From Polaromonas sp. (GTDB lineage Bacteria; Pseudomonadota; Gammaproteobacteria; Burkholderiales; Burkholderiaceae_C), in assembly GCF_013817205.1 (NCBI RefSeq), contig NZ_JACDDD010000004.1:1-64000 (forward strand): a stretch of 64,000 nucleotides of DNA. Direction: 5' to 3'. The notes beneath the pieces are model-generated. The model did not search any database. It was not told where the DNA came from and saw nothing but the letters and a program-made list of their open reading frames with translations. Shown here piece by piece: positions 34,231 through 43,479 of the stretch (its first letter is position 1; each line of letters begins with the position of its first letter). Made by a program: the position numbers and the translations under genes.

Positions 34231-36216
34231 GTGAAAATCCTCCATAAAACCGGAACCACGGTTCTATATGTAGCAAGTCTGGCACTGGCTGCGCCAGGTT
34301 TACAAGCGCAGTCGGACTTGCCCCTGACCGGGCCGGCCTGGGCGCTGGCCGACGAGGGGTACAAAGCCTTTGCCCGTGGTGACTATGGCATTGCGCGGGA
34401 AAAAGCACGCGAAGCCTTGCGGCTGCGACCCGATGCGGTACAGCTGCAGGAACTGATTCGCAAGATCGATGCGGCACAACGCCCTGCTGCGTTTCAGTCA
34501 AAGCCGACGGCCCCCCGGGCCCGGGTATTTCGTTCTCCACCGGCCATTGCCGATATGCAACCGGCGCCTTCTCCACCCCGGCCTGATCCTGCCTTCGCGG
34601 CCGCGGCCGAGGGCTACAAGGCGTATGACAGTGCGAAGTACGCTGCAGCGGTTGGTTTTGCGCAGGAGGCAGTGCGCCTTGCGCCAATGAACCGCGACTA
34701 CCGGCTGTTGCTTGTCAACGCGCTGCTGGCGGACGGCCGGTTGCCCGAGGCGGATCAGGCGATCACGGCAGCCATCGCCGAAGCCGGCGACGACGGCCGC
34801 CTGGTGGCCCAGCAGCAGCCGCTGCGCCGCCGCATGCAGGACGCACAAGCCTTGGCCTTGGGCACTGCGGCCTACGCTGATTTTGAGCGTGCGGATTTTG
34901 CAGCCGCCGCCAGCAACGCCAGGCAGGCCTTGCAACTGACGCCGGGGAACCGCGACTACCAGACTTTGCTTGTACGTTCGCTGTATCGCAACAATCAATA
35001 CGCCGAGGCCGAGCAGCAGGCGGACATCGTCATCGGGCGTGCGCCTGATGCGTCGCTGTTCATGTTGCGCGGCCAGATACGCCAGAAACTCGGACAGGAG
35101 GCAGGCGCGCGCGATGACTTCGAATCCGCCCTGCGTCTGAAGCAGCTCACGGCCGCTGAAGAGGTCGCGCTGCTGCTCGACCTGGGCCGCAAGAGCGAAG
35201 CGCGGACCCGCTTTGAACAGGCGCGCGCGGACGGCTCGTTGGCGCTGTCGGGGGCGGAGCTGGGGTACCTTGCCGTCCGCGTGGGGAATGATGAGCAGGC
35301 GCTGAAGGCTTTCAACCAGGCCGATACGGCGGGCAAGCTGCGCAGTTCAGCGTGGGGTGATGCCGCATATGCCGCCGTGCGGGCGGGTGAGGACGCACAG
35401 GCGATTGGCTATTTCAAGCGCACTATCGACGACGCTGGGCCCTTGAAGCTGGCCATGACGCCCCAGATGCTGTTCGAAACAAGGCGGGCGGTGGCAGAAG
35501 TCTCCCGCGAGTTTGGTGCTATCGCCTCGGTCAGTTACCGCGGGAGTGTCTCCGGGTCAGGCTTGCCGCCCGGTGCCCCCACAGACAGTGTGCAGGGTGG
35601 TGCGGAGCTTTACTGGCGACCGTGGGGTTATCGAAACGCGCGCTACACGGAGATATTTGTCCGCGGGTTTCAAACGTTTGGCAGCAAGGGCGGTGGCGCG
35701 ACTGGCAGCCAGACCCTGCAGACGGCAGCCGGCATACGTCACAAGCCCTTCACCGATGTCAATCTTGTAGGGTCCATCAGCCGGGTGTTTGCGCCTTCGG
35801 GTGGAAAGGATGACTGGCTGGCCCAAATCGGTTATTCCGGGGGGACCGGCGGCGATCTTCGGGTGGATGTGCCATCGTGGTGGACCAGCCGGACCTCCGC
35901 AGAAGTCGGGCGTTATCTTTCGGCTGGGCAGACTTACGCTTTGGCGCAGGCGGACCTCGGCCGCAGCTTCCGGGTCGGCGAGTCCGGCAGGTGGGTGGTA
36001 TTTCCCCATCTGTCGCTGGCAGCGGACTACAGCTCTGTTGCCCAGTCGCGAAGTTCTGCAGGCATAGGCCCTGGTATCGGCGCGCGTTACTGGTTTCGGG
36101 AAGACGTCTATAACGCACCGCGTTCCTATCTGGACGTGTCTTTGCAATACCGCGGGCGCGTGACTGGTGCGCCCCGCGCCGGTGGTGTTTTCCTGCTCAC
36201 CACCCTGTCCTACTGA
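34231..36216 (+). CDS. nfrA: NfrA-like TPR outer-membrane protein (bacteriophage N4 adsorption protein A family)
   Basis: GTG start 34231 with signal peptide; TPR-like repeats (GYKAYDSAKYAAAVGFAQEAVRLAPMNRDYRLLLVNALL); C-terminal beta-barrel (YLDVSLQYRGRVTGAPRAGGVFLLTTLSY). Confidence 0.8.
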   Translation: MKILHKTGTTVLYVASLALAAPGLQAQSDLPLTGPAWALADEGYKAFARGDYGIAREKAREALRLRPDAVQLQELIRKIDAAQRPAAFQSKPTAPRARVFRSPPAIADMQPAPSPPRPDPAFAAAAEGYKAYDSAKYAAAVGFAQEAVRLAPMNRDYRLLLVNALLADGRLPEADQAITAAIAEAGDDGRLVAQQQPLRRRMQDAQALALGTAAYADFERADFAAAASNARQALQLTPGNRDYQTLLVRSLYRNNQYAEAEQQADIVIGRAPDASLFMLRGQIRQKLGQEAGARDDFESALRLKQLTAAEEVALLLDLGRKSEARTRFEQARADGSLALSGAELGYLAVRVGNDEQALKAFNQADTAGKLRSSAWGDAAYAAVRAGEDAQAIGYFKRTIDDAGPLKLAMTPQMLFETRRAVAEVSREFGAIASVSYRGSVSGSGLPPGAPTDSVQGGAELYWRPWGYRNARYTEIFVRGFQTFGSKGGGATGSQTLQTAAGIRHKPFTDVNLVGSISRVFAPSGGKDDWLAQIGYSGGTGGDLRVDVPSWWTSRTSAEVGRYLSAGQTYALAQADLGRSFRVGESGRWVVFPHLSLAADYSSVAQSRSSAGIGPGIGARYWFREDVYNAPRSYLDVSLQYRGRVTGAPRAGGVFLLTTLSY

Positions 36217-37115
36217 TGAAGCAGCGCATAACGTCCAGGCTCGCTCGCCCTTCGGTCGATTCCTGCAGGCCGTGGCTGGCCGCCATGCTGGCGGTGGCGC
36301 TGATGCTGGGTGCCTGCGCGGGACCGCCGGCAGTGATTCCGCCGCTGGCCGGTATGGTCTGGCAACCGGACAACAAGACGCTGGATCCGCGCGGCAACTG
36401 GCAGCGCCTGGGCGCCACCGAATTGCTGGTGCAATGGACGGCCGTTGACGGGGTGGCCTATGTGGACAACCCCCTGCTGCCGGTGGCAACGCAACGTCCC
36501 CCGTGGCACCGGATTGCGGGCGAAGCCTGGGCACAGGGCGTGATTCTGGGTCTGGCAGGACGCTTTGACGAAAAGGCGGCACGCGCGGACATCGTCAAGC
36601 TTGCTGAGGCCTCGGTGGTGCTGGCGGGGCTGCCTACGCCACTGAAGGTGACAGGATGGTATTTTCCCGTGGAGATCGACCCGACCTGGACCGAGGCGCC
36701 AACCTTGGCACCCCTGCTTGCCACCTTGCCGCGCCCGCTGTGGATCAGCGTCTACGACAGCGCCAACGTTGGCCCCGAAGCACTGGTGCAGGGTCTGGCC
36801 AAATGGTTGCCGCCTGATGTTGGGGTGTTTTTCCAGGATGGGGTCGGTGTGCACGCGCGGGAAGCGCACGTCGCCCGCCAATATGCCGACGTGCTGTCGG
36901 CGAAGCTGGGCCGGGAGCGGGTACGGGTGATTGCAGAGGCTTTCCGCCCGCAAACCGGTGGCGGCTTTCGCAGCGCGACGATTGGTGAGCTCAGGCCGCA
37001 GCTGGCGAACTACGCGGGCTACCGCATCTATCTGTTTGACGGGCCGCACTATGTACCGGACTCCCTGACTGCGGAGATTGCAGCCGCGCAGGTGCCCGCC
37101 CCTAAGGCTCAATAG
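36216..37115 (+). CDS. lipoprotein, putative TIM-barrel (DUF4434-like) protein
   Basis: Lipobox LMLGACAGPP; LVQWTAVDG...GWYFPVEIDPTWTEAP...PLWISVYDS...GVFFQDGVGVHAREAHVARQYADVLSAKLG. Confidence 0.55.
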   Translation: MKQRITSRLARPSVDSCRPWLAAMLAVALMLGACAGPPAVIPPLAGMVWQPDNKTLDPRGNWQRLGATELLVQWTAVDGVAYVDNPLLPVATQRPPWHRIAGEAWAQGVILGLAGRFDEKAARADIVKLAEASVVLAGLPTPLKVTGWYFPVEIDPTWTEAPTLAPLLATLPRPLWISVYDSANVGPEALVQGLAKWLPPDVGVFFQDGVGVHAREAHVARQYADVLSAKLGRERVRVIAEAFRPQTGGGFRSATIGELRPQLANYAGYRIYLFDGPHYVPDSLTAEIAAAQVPAPKAQ

Positions 37116-37540
37116 CGCACGCTGCAGACTTCCAGCGCATTCAGGCCGTGGTCGGTAATGATGTAGCCACCGGTGCCATCGTCGTCCAGAAAGCCGTGTT
37201 TGTGCAATGAGCTCACGGTTTTCAGGCCATGGGCACGGGTTTTGTGCGGTTGCGGCTGTTTGCGCTCTGATGGCGCCACGGCAACAATTCGGAAACCATA
37301 ACGCGCATCCTCCAGGCACTCGTACTGCTTGTAGGTCAGGGTCTTCAGGGGCAGGGCGCCGGTGGTGGTCCCGCTCCATTCAAATTCGGGTGGTGCGTAG
37401 CTGACTTGGTAAGCGGTTTCTTCGGCGGCGGTTTTCGTGGCGGCCGCGAGGTCGATATTGCGTCGCTTCCTGCGCAGCCACAAAAAGGCGGCCAATCCCA
37501 GCAGCGCCAATAGGACAAGCACAAACACCACGAGTTCCAC
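37109..37540 (-). CDS. hypothetical single-TM protein
   Basis: MELVVFVLVLLALLGLAAFLWLRRKRRN then a basic soluble domain. Confidence 0.6.
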   Translation of the reverse strand: MELVVFVLVLLALLGLAAFLWLRRKRRNIDLAAATKTAAEETAYQVSYAPPEFEWSGTTTGALPLKTLTYKQYECLEDARYGFRIVAVAPSERKQPQPHKTRAHGLKTVSSLHKHGFLDDDGTGGYIITDHGLNALEVCSVRY

Positions 37541-37627
37541 AACACGCCTTTCAGTCTATACGGGGATTATCGGCAAAACGGTTGCGTGGGGTTGTTGCAC
37601 GCTGCCAGACGGTCTGTGGCGGCGGGT

Positions 37628-37939
37628 TCAGCGGTCGCCGATGTCGAGCTCATAGTGTGCGTCGCCCATATAGCGCTCAGCGCCGAAGGCGGCACGTGTT
37701 GCGGCCAGTTCGGCGGCTTCCCACTGGTCTGCCAAGACCTGTTCGGCCGGGTTCAGGTCCCAGGGACGGTCCTGCTCCCCATGTGCAAGCAACAGCCTGA
37801 GCCATGCCCGGTATACCGGTGCCACCAGGCTGGCGTCACCCAGCGACGCTTCTAGTGCCGCGCGAAAACGCTGCGCTGCGGCCTCACGCTCTGCCGCGCT
37901 GACGTCGTCGGTGTGAAAGATCCGCAGTGTGTAGCTCAT
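37628..37939 (-). CDS. hypothetical protein
   Basis: Acidic 103-aa ORF with coherent composition. Confidence 0.5.
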   Translation of the reverse strand: MSYTLRIFHTDDVSAAEREAAAQRFRAALEASLGDASLVAPVYRAWLRLLLAHGEQDRPWDLNPAEQVLADQWEAAELAATRAAFGAERYMGDAHYELDIGDR

Positions 37940-38097
37940 GCGGCAAGTCTATCGTTTGCGCGTCGGCTGCTTCGCATGCGGGGCGCTGGCGGGCGTAGCG
38001 CGTGGCAGTGCAATTAATTTCGTTACTCATCTTGCATTAGCAGTGGAGACTTTTGAAAACCGTGTCCGTACCATCGGACTCTTTTGAAGGAAACCTC

Positions 38098-38652
38098 ATG
38101 GCATTGCAATCACCGTTCTTCGGCAAGCGCGACAACGAACCCACCAGCCTGCGTCACGGCAGTCCCAACGCCAACCCCTATGCCAATGGCACGCCGGCAG
38201 CAGCCACATCTTCCGCCGCAGTGAACACGCAGGCAACGCCAGTGCAGGAGAACGCGGCGGCAGCCGTCGGGACTGCGCGCGAAGGCGGCAGCAAGCTGAC
38301 GGTGGGCCCCAACATCAAGCTCAAGGGCGTAGAGATCACCGATTGCGACACCCTGGTGGTCGAAGGCCTGGTCGAAGCCACCATGGACTCGCGCGTGATC
38401 CAGATCGCCGAGCACGGTGCGTTCAAGGGCTCAGCCGAAATCGACATTGCCGAAATTCACGGTGAGTTCGACGGCAACCTCACGGTGCGCCAGAAACTGG
38501 TGATTTATGCGACCGGCAAGGTCACCGGCAAGATCCGTTATGGCAAGCTGGTGATCGAAGAAGGTGGCCAGCTCGCCGGAGAAATTCTCTATGGCGCAGT
38601 GGCTGGCACCAAGGCGGCGCTGGTCGGCAAGCCGGGCCTGCAGGTCGCCTGA
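38098..38652 (+). CDS. bactofilin family polymer-forming protein
   Basis: KLTVGPNIKLKGVEITDCDTLVVEGLVEATMDSRVIQIAEHGAFKGSAEIDIAEIHGEFDGNLTVRQKLVIYATGKVTGKIRYGKLVIEEGGQLAGEI. Confidence 0.9.
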   Translation: MALQSPFFGKRDNEPTSLRHGSPNANPYANGTPAAATSSAAVNTQATPVQENAAAAVGTAREGGSKLTVGPNIKLKGVEITDCDTLVVEGLVEATMDSRVIQIAEHGAFKGSAEIDIAEIHGEFDGNLTVRQKLVIYATGKVTGKIRYGKLVIEEGGQLAGEILYGAVAGTKAALVGKPGLQVA

Positions 38653-38764
38653 ATCGGCTGTTGACAGAGGGCTGATCTCCACTGGTGGGTGGCTGCACGC
38701 CCGGTGAGCGTGCGTGTCACCGGCTTGACCGGCCTGGCCGGTGCCCGCGGCGCACAATCGTCGC

Positions 38765-40585
38765 ATGAACGCTGTCCATTCCCCCCTGCAGGCCCGCATT
38801 GTCCAGTGGGCCGTCGCGCCCGGTGATGTTGTTGCTGCTGGCGACCTGTTGCTGATTCTTGAAGCCATGAAGATGGAGCACGAGGTACGTGCGTCAGTAG
38901 CCGGACAAGTCACAGAATTGTTCTTCGCAGCCGATGAACTGGTCGAGTCGGGTGCCCTGCTCGCCACTTTGCAAGCCGGCACAGCGAGTGCTGTTGCGCG
39001 CGCGCCGTCGCCTTCCGCGCAGGTGGCGTCCACCGCACTTCGGCCCGACCTGCAGCGCGTGCTGGACCGCAACCACAAGACCGCGGACGCCAGCCGCCCT
39101 GAAGCCATGGCCAAACGCCATGCGCTCGGGCTGCGCAGCGCGCGCGAGAACATCGCCGACCTATGCGACGAAGGGTCATTTATTGAATACGGCGCGCTGG
39201 CCGTCGCGGCGCAGCGCAGCCGCCGCAGCGAAGAAGACCTGATGGCCAACACGCCGGCCGACGGCATGGTCACCGGCATCGGCAGCATCAACCGCGCCTT
39301 GTTCGGCGCCGAAACCAGCCGCGCCGTGGTGATGGCTTACGACGCCACGGTGCTGGCCGGCACCCAGGGCATGCGCAACCACCAGAAGACCGACCGCATG
39401 CTGGGTATCGCGCTGCAGAACAAGCTGCCAGTGGTGTTGTTTGCCGAAGGCGGCGGCGGCCGACCCGGTGACATCGATATGCCCATCGTCGCGGGCTTGC
39501 ATGTCGCCACTTTTGCCAGTTATGCGCGGCTGTCGGGCCAGGTGCCGGTGATCGGCATCGTGGCCGGGCGCTGTTTTGCCGGCAATGCGGCCTTGCTGGG
39601 GTGCAGCGACGTGATCATCGCCACCCGGGGCAGCAACATCGGCATGGGCGGGCCGGCCATGGTTGAAGGCGGCGGCCTGGGTGTGTTCAAGCCCGAACAA
39701 ATTGGCCCCAGCGATGTACAACACGCCAACGGCGTGATTGATGTGCTGGTGGACGACGAGGCGCAGGCCGTCGCTGCGGCGCGCCATTACCTGTCCTTTT
39801 TCCAGGGCTCAGTGAAAGACTGGCTGGCACCCGATGCGAATGCCCTGCGCGGTGCCGTGCCCGAGAACCGCCTGCGTGTGTACGACACGCTGGACGTGTT
39901 GAAGGGCGTGGTGGACAGCAACAGCCTCCTGCTGCTGCGCACCGGCTTTGGCGCCGGCATCCACACCGCGCTGGCACGTATCGAAGGGCGCGCGGTGGGC
40001 ATTCTTGCCAACAACCCGCAGCACTTGGGCGGCGCCATTGACGCCGATGCCGCCGACAAGGCTGCGCGCTTCATACAACTGTGCAACACCCACGGCCTGC
40101 CGCTCGTGAGCTTTGTCGATACCCCTGGCTTCATGGTTGGCCCCGACGTGGAGGCGCAGGCGCAGGTGCGCCATGTCAGCCGCATGTTTGTGGTCGCCGC
40201 GGCCTTGCGTGTGCCGTTTTTCAGCGTGGTGCTGCGCAAGGGTTACGGCCTCGGCGCGATGGCGATGACGGCTGGCGGCTTTCATTCGCCGATGTTTACC
40301 GCCGCCTGGCCCACCGGGGAGTTTGGTGCGATGGGGCTGGAAGGTGCGGTGAAGCTGGGCTACCGCAAGGAGCTGGAGGCGGTGCCCGAGGGCCCTGAAC
40401 GCGACAGGCTGTACGCCACGCTGGTGGCGCGCCAGTATGAAAGCGGCAGCGCCCTCAACATGGCGACCACGCTGGAAGTCGACGCGGTGATTGACCCGGC
40501 GCAGACGCGGCCCTGGCTGGCGCGCGGCCTGACTTCGGCCCGTGCTCGGCCCGATACCGGGGCGCGGTTTGTAGACACCTGGTGA
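38765..40585 (+). CDS. BCCP-carboxyltransferase fusion (acyl-CoA carboxylase family)
   Basis: N-terminal EAMKMEHEV biotinyl motif followed by carboxyltransferase domains (FGAETSRAVVMAYDATVLAGTQG; DTPGFMVGPDVEAQ). Confidence 0.88.
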   Translation: MNAVHSPLQARIVQWAVAPGDVVAAGDLLLILEAMKMEHEVRASVAGQVTELFFAADELVESGALLATLQAGTASAVARAPSPSAQVASTALRPDLQRVLDRNHKTADASRPEAMAKRHALGLRSARENIADLCDEGSFIEYGALAVAAQRSRRSEEDLMANTPADGMVTGIGSINRALFGAETSRAVVMAYDATVLAGTQGMRNHQKTDRMLGIALQNKLPVVLFAEGGGGRPGDIDMPIVAGLHVATFASYARLSGQVPVIGIVAGRCFAGNAALLGCSDVIIATRGSNIGMGGPAMVEGGGLGVFKPEQIGPSDVQHANGVIDVLVDDEAQAVAAARHYLSFFQGSVKDWLAPDANALRGAVPENRLRVYDTLDVLKGVVDSNSLLLLRTGFGAGIHTALARIEGRAVGILANNPQHLGGAIDADAADKAARFIQLCNTHGLPLVSFVDTPGFMVGPDVEAQAQVRHVSRMFVVAAALRVPFFSVVLRKGYGLGAMAMTAGGFHSPMFTAAWPTGEFGAMGLEGAVKLGYRKELEAVPEGPERDRLYATLVARQYESGSALNMATTLEVDAVIDPAQTRPWLARGLTSARARPDTGARFVDTW

Positions 40586-40600
40586 GTGGTCAAGCTGCCG

Positions 40601-40665
40601 ATTGATGATCAAATCGGCATCTAGCCCTTGCTGGATATGAGTGAGTAGCTATCAAAAAGATAGTA
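40601..40665. repeat. dispersed repeat family 2, overlapping the lrgB 3' end
   Basis: attgatgatcaaatcggcatctagcccttgctggatatgagtgagtagctatcaaaaagatag. Confidence 0.88.
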
Positions 40666-41383
40666 GACGAAACATCAAGGGCAGCAACAGCGAGGCCAGC
40701 ACCACCTGCAGGCCCAGCGCCAGGCCCGCATAGGCGCCCGCGTCGGCATTGACCTGCAGCGCGCGCGCCGCGCCTATTCCGTGCGACACCGTGCCCAGCG
40801 CAAAACCGCGCGCCGCCCAGCCGGCGCTGTCGAATGGAATGCGGCACAGGTCGAACAAATATTTGCCGGCCAGCGCACCGACCAGACCCGTCATGACCGC
40901 GAAGACCGCTGCCAGCGCCGGGATGCCGCCAATTTTGTCGGCAATGCCCATGGCCACCGGTGCGGTGACCGACTTGGGCGCCAGCGACAGCAGGACCTCG
41001 GCCGGCAGGCCGACGGCCCAACCCAGCGCTACGGCCGAGCCGATGGTCGCCGCCCCGCCGGCCAGTGCCGCCAGCAACAAGCGGTCCCAGCGCTGACGCA
41101 ATTCGATACGGCGCTGCCACAACGGCCAGGCCAGCGCCACGACCGCCGGCCCGAGCAGGAAGTGGATGAACTGCGCGCCGGCAAAATAGGTTGGGTAAGG
41201 CACGTCGGTAACCAGCAGCACCGCGGCAATCGTCAACACTGTCCAGAACACCGGATTCGCCCAGGATGCGTGCTGCAGCCGTGCATAAGCGGCCTGCGCC
41301 AGCACATAGACCACCAGCGTTGCCGTCAGGCCGAACAGCGGCGTGGCGGAAAGGTAAACCCAGAGTTCAACGAACTTCGGCAT
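40652..41383 (-). CDS. lrgB: LrgB family protein
   Basis: FLLGPAVVALAWPLWQRR; LAPKSVTAPVAMGIADKIGGIPALAAVFAVMTGLVGA; SHGIGAARAL. Confidence 0.92.
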   Translation of the reverse strand: MPKFVELWVYLSATPLFGLTATLVVYVLAQAAYARLQHASWANPVFWTVLTIAAVLLVTDVPYPTYFAGAQFIHFLLGPAVVALAWPLWQRRIELRQRWDRLLLAALAGGAATIGSAVALGWAVGLPAEVLLSLAPKSVTAPVAMGIADKIGGIPALAAVFAVMTGLVGALAGKYLFDLCRIPFDSAGWAARGFALGTVSHGIGAARALQVNADAGAYAGLALGLQVVLASLLLPLMFRLLSF

Positions 41384-41750
41384 CGCCCTTGCGCCCCCAA
41401 AAGTTGAGCAACAGCGCCGTCACCACCAGACCGATCAGCGTCGAGAGCACGATCACCAGCAGCAAGCGCCCACCGTATTCGCTGATCAGTGACAGGTGGG
41501 TCATGACGCCGACACCGACCGGCACAAACAGCAGCGACAGGTGCGCAAGAAGAAAGTCGGCGCAGGCAGCCACCGGCTCACGCACCAGCGGCCAGTTCAA
41601 CGCCATCAGCAGCAAAATCATGCCCACCACCGGGCCGGGAAAAGGCAGCGACAAGGCGCGCGACATCAGCTCGCCAAGGGACTGCAGAAGAAGCAGCCAG
41701 GCCAGGCCGCGCAAACCTGTCATGACGACCGCAGCGCCGGGCAGCCCCAA
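41367..41750 (-). CDS. CidA/LrgA family protein
   Basis: LPFPGPVVGMILLLMAL; LLFVPVGVGVMTHLSLI; directly upstream of lrgB. Confidence 0.9.
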   Translation of the reverse strand: MGLPGAAVVMTGLRGLAWLLLLQSLGELMSRALSLPFPGPVVGMILLLMALNWPLVREPVAACADFLLAHLSLLFVPVGVGVMTHLSLISEYGGRLLLVIVLSTLIGLVVTALLLNFWGRKGDAEVR

Positions 41751-41805
41751 GCAAGGTCAGCCCGCTCCGGGGGGCAGCGTATTACACGCACTGAAAAGCG
41801 TGGGG
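41745..41805. repeat. dispersed repeat family 1, copy F
   Basis: ggtcagcccgctccggggggcagcgtattacacgcactgaaaagcgtgggggc. Confidence 0.75.
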
Positions 41806-41808
41806 GCA

Positions 41809-43332
41809 TCAGTATCTTGGAAGGTCGGGATGCGTGATCTGCCCGCCGCGCACCAGCATTTTTCCGTACTCGGCGCAGCGCTGCAGCGTCGGAATCACCT
41901 TGCCCGGGTTGAGCAGGCCCTGCGGGTCAAACGCGCGCTTGACGCCGAACATCTGCTCGTTTTCCGCCGCCGAAAACTGCACACACATGGAGTTGAGTTT
42001 TTCCACACCGACGCCGTGCTCACCTGTGACGGTGCCGCCCATGGCGACGCTGGTCTCCAGAATGTCGGCGCCAAACAGCTCGCAGCGGTGCAGCTGGTCG
42101 GGGTCGTTGGCGTCGAAAAGGATCAGCGGGTGCAGGTTGCCGTCGCCAGCGTGGAACACATTGGCACAGCGCAGGCCGTACTTGATCTCCATCTGCTGGA
42201 TCGCCAGCAGAATGTCGGCCAGGCGCTTGCGCGGAATGGTGGAGTCCATGCACATGTAGTCGGGGCTGATGCGGCCCGAGGCCGGAAAGGCATTCTTGCG
42301 GCCGCTCCAGAAACGCAGGCGTTCGGCCTCGTTCTGGCTCACTGCAATCGCGGTCGCGCCGCACCTGCGTAGCACGGCGCTCATGCGGCCAATTTCTTCC
42401 TCGACCTCTTCCACGGTGCCATCGCTTTCGCACAGCAGGATGGCCTCGGCGCTCAGGTCGTAGCCCGCATGCACGAAGTCCTCGACTGCCGCCGTCATGG
42501 GTTTGTCCATCATCTCCAGGCCGGCCGGAATGATGCCAGCGGCAATCACCGCCGCCACCGCGTCCCCGGCCTTGCGCAGGTCGTCGAAGCTGGCCATGAT
42601 GCAGCGCGCCAGCACCGGCTTGGGCACCAGCTTGACGGTGACCTCGGTGGTGATGGCCAGCATGCCTTCGCTGCCGACCAGCACCGCCAGCAGGTCGTAA
42701 CCGGCGCCATCAAGCGCATCGCTACCGAACTCGACTTCTTCGCCCTCCACCGTGAAACCGCGCACCTTGAGCACGTTGTGCAGGGTCAGGCCGTACTTCA
42801 GGCAATGCACGCCGCCCGAGTTTTCAGCGACATTGCCGCCTATGGTGCAGGCGATCTGGCTGGAAGGATCGGGCGCGTAATACAGGCCCAGCGGCGCAGC
42901 GGCCTCGCTGATGGCCAGATTGCGCACGCCGCCCTGGACCACGGCGGTGCGGCTGGCCGCATCCACTTTCAGGATCTTGTTGAATTTGGCCAGCGACAGC
43001 GTCACGCCCAGCTTGTGCGGCATGGCGCCGCCGGACAGGCCGGTGCCGGCACCACGCGCCACCACCGGCACGGCCAGCGCGTGGCAGGTCTTGAGCACCG
43101 CCTGCACCTGCCCATAAGTCTCGGGTAGGGCCACGACCAGCGGGCGCTGGCGGTAGGCTGTCAGGCCGTCGCATTCATAGGGCGTGGTGTCTTCGCTGTT
43201 CCAGAGCAGCGCGTGCGCCGGCAGCACTGCCTGCAGGGCGCGCACGACCTCGGCCTGGCGTGCGACGCGTTCCATCTGTTGTTGCGGGGTGGCCAAAGGT
43301 GCATTCATGGGCGGGCTCGCAGGCTGGGTCAA
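41809..43332 (-). CDS. FAD-linked oxidase, GlcD family
   Basis: VVARGAGTGLSGGAMPHKLGVTLSLAKFNKIL; GLYYAPDPSSQIACTIGGNVAENSGGVHCLKYGLT; NVFHAGDGNLHPLILFD. Confidence 0.9.
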   Translation of the reverse strand: MTQPASPPMNAPLATPQQQMERVARQAEVVRALQAVLPAHALLWNSEDTTPYECDGLTAYRQRPLVVALPETYGQVQAVLKTCHALAVPVVARGAGTGLSGGAMPHKLGVTLSLAKFNKILKVDAASRTAVVQGGVRNLAISEAAAPLGLYYAPDPSSQIACTIGGNVAENSGGVHCLKYGLTLHNVLKVRGFTVEGEEVEFGSDALDGAGYDLLAVLVGSEGMLAITTEVTVKLVPKPVLARCIMASFDDLRKAGDAVAAVIAAGIIPAGLEMMDKPMTAAVEDFVHAGYDLSAEAILLCESDGTVEEVEEEIGRMSAVLRRCGATAIAVSQNEAERLRFWSGRKNAFPASGRISPDYMCMDSTIPRKRLADILLAIQQMEIKYGLRCANVFHAGDGNLHPLILFDANDPDQLHRCELFGADILETSVAMGGTVTGEHGVGVEKLNSMCVQFSAAENEQMFGVKRAFDPQGLLNPGKVIPTLQRCAEYGKMLVRGGQITHPDLPRY

Positions 43333-43401
43333 AAAAGCACTTTAATGCAAAGCACGCGCGGCCGGTGTGAAGAAAATGCAGGCTGGCCGTGAAAAACAAA
43401 A

Positions 43402-43462
43402 CGCTATCAAATCAGTAGCTGCTCGCGCCCGCCCAATAAGGGCTGGAGTCCCAAAAGATCAA
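43402..43462. repeat. dispersed repeat family 2, intergenic
   Basis: cgctatcaaatcagtagctgctcgcgcccgcccaataagggctggagtcccaaaagatcaa. Confidence 0.85.
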
Positions 43463-43479
43463 CAATTGTGGCGACAAGC

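Noticed and set aside
34192-34231. NfrA starting at ATG 34192
   Set aside because: That start overlaps the nfrB end by 35 nt and gives no signal peptide at the N-terminus; GTG at 34231 gives VKILHKTGTTVLYVASLALAAPGLQAQ, a good signal peptide.
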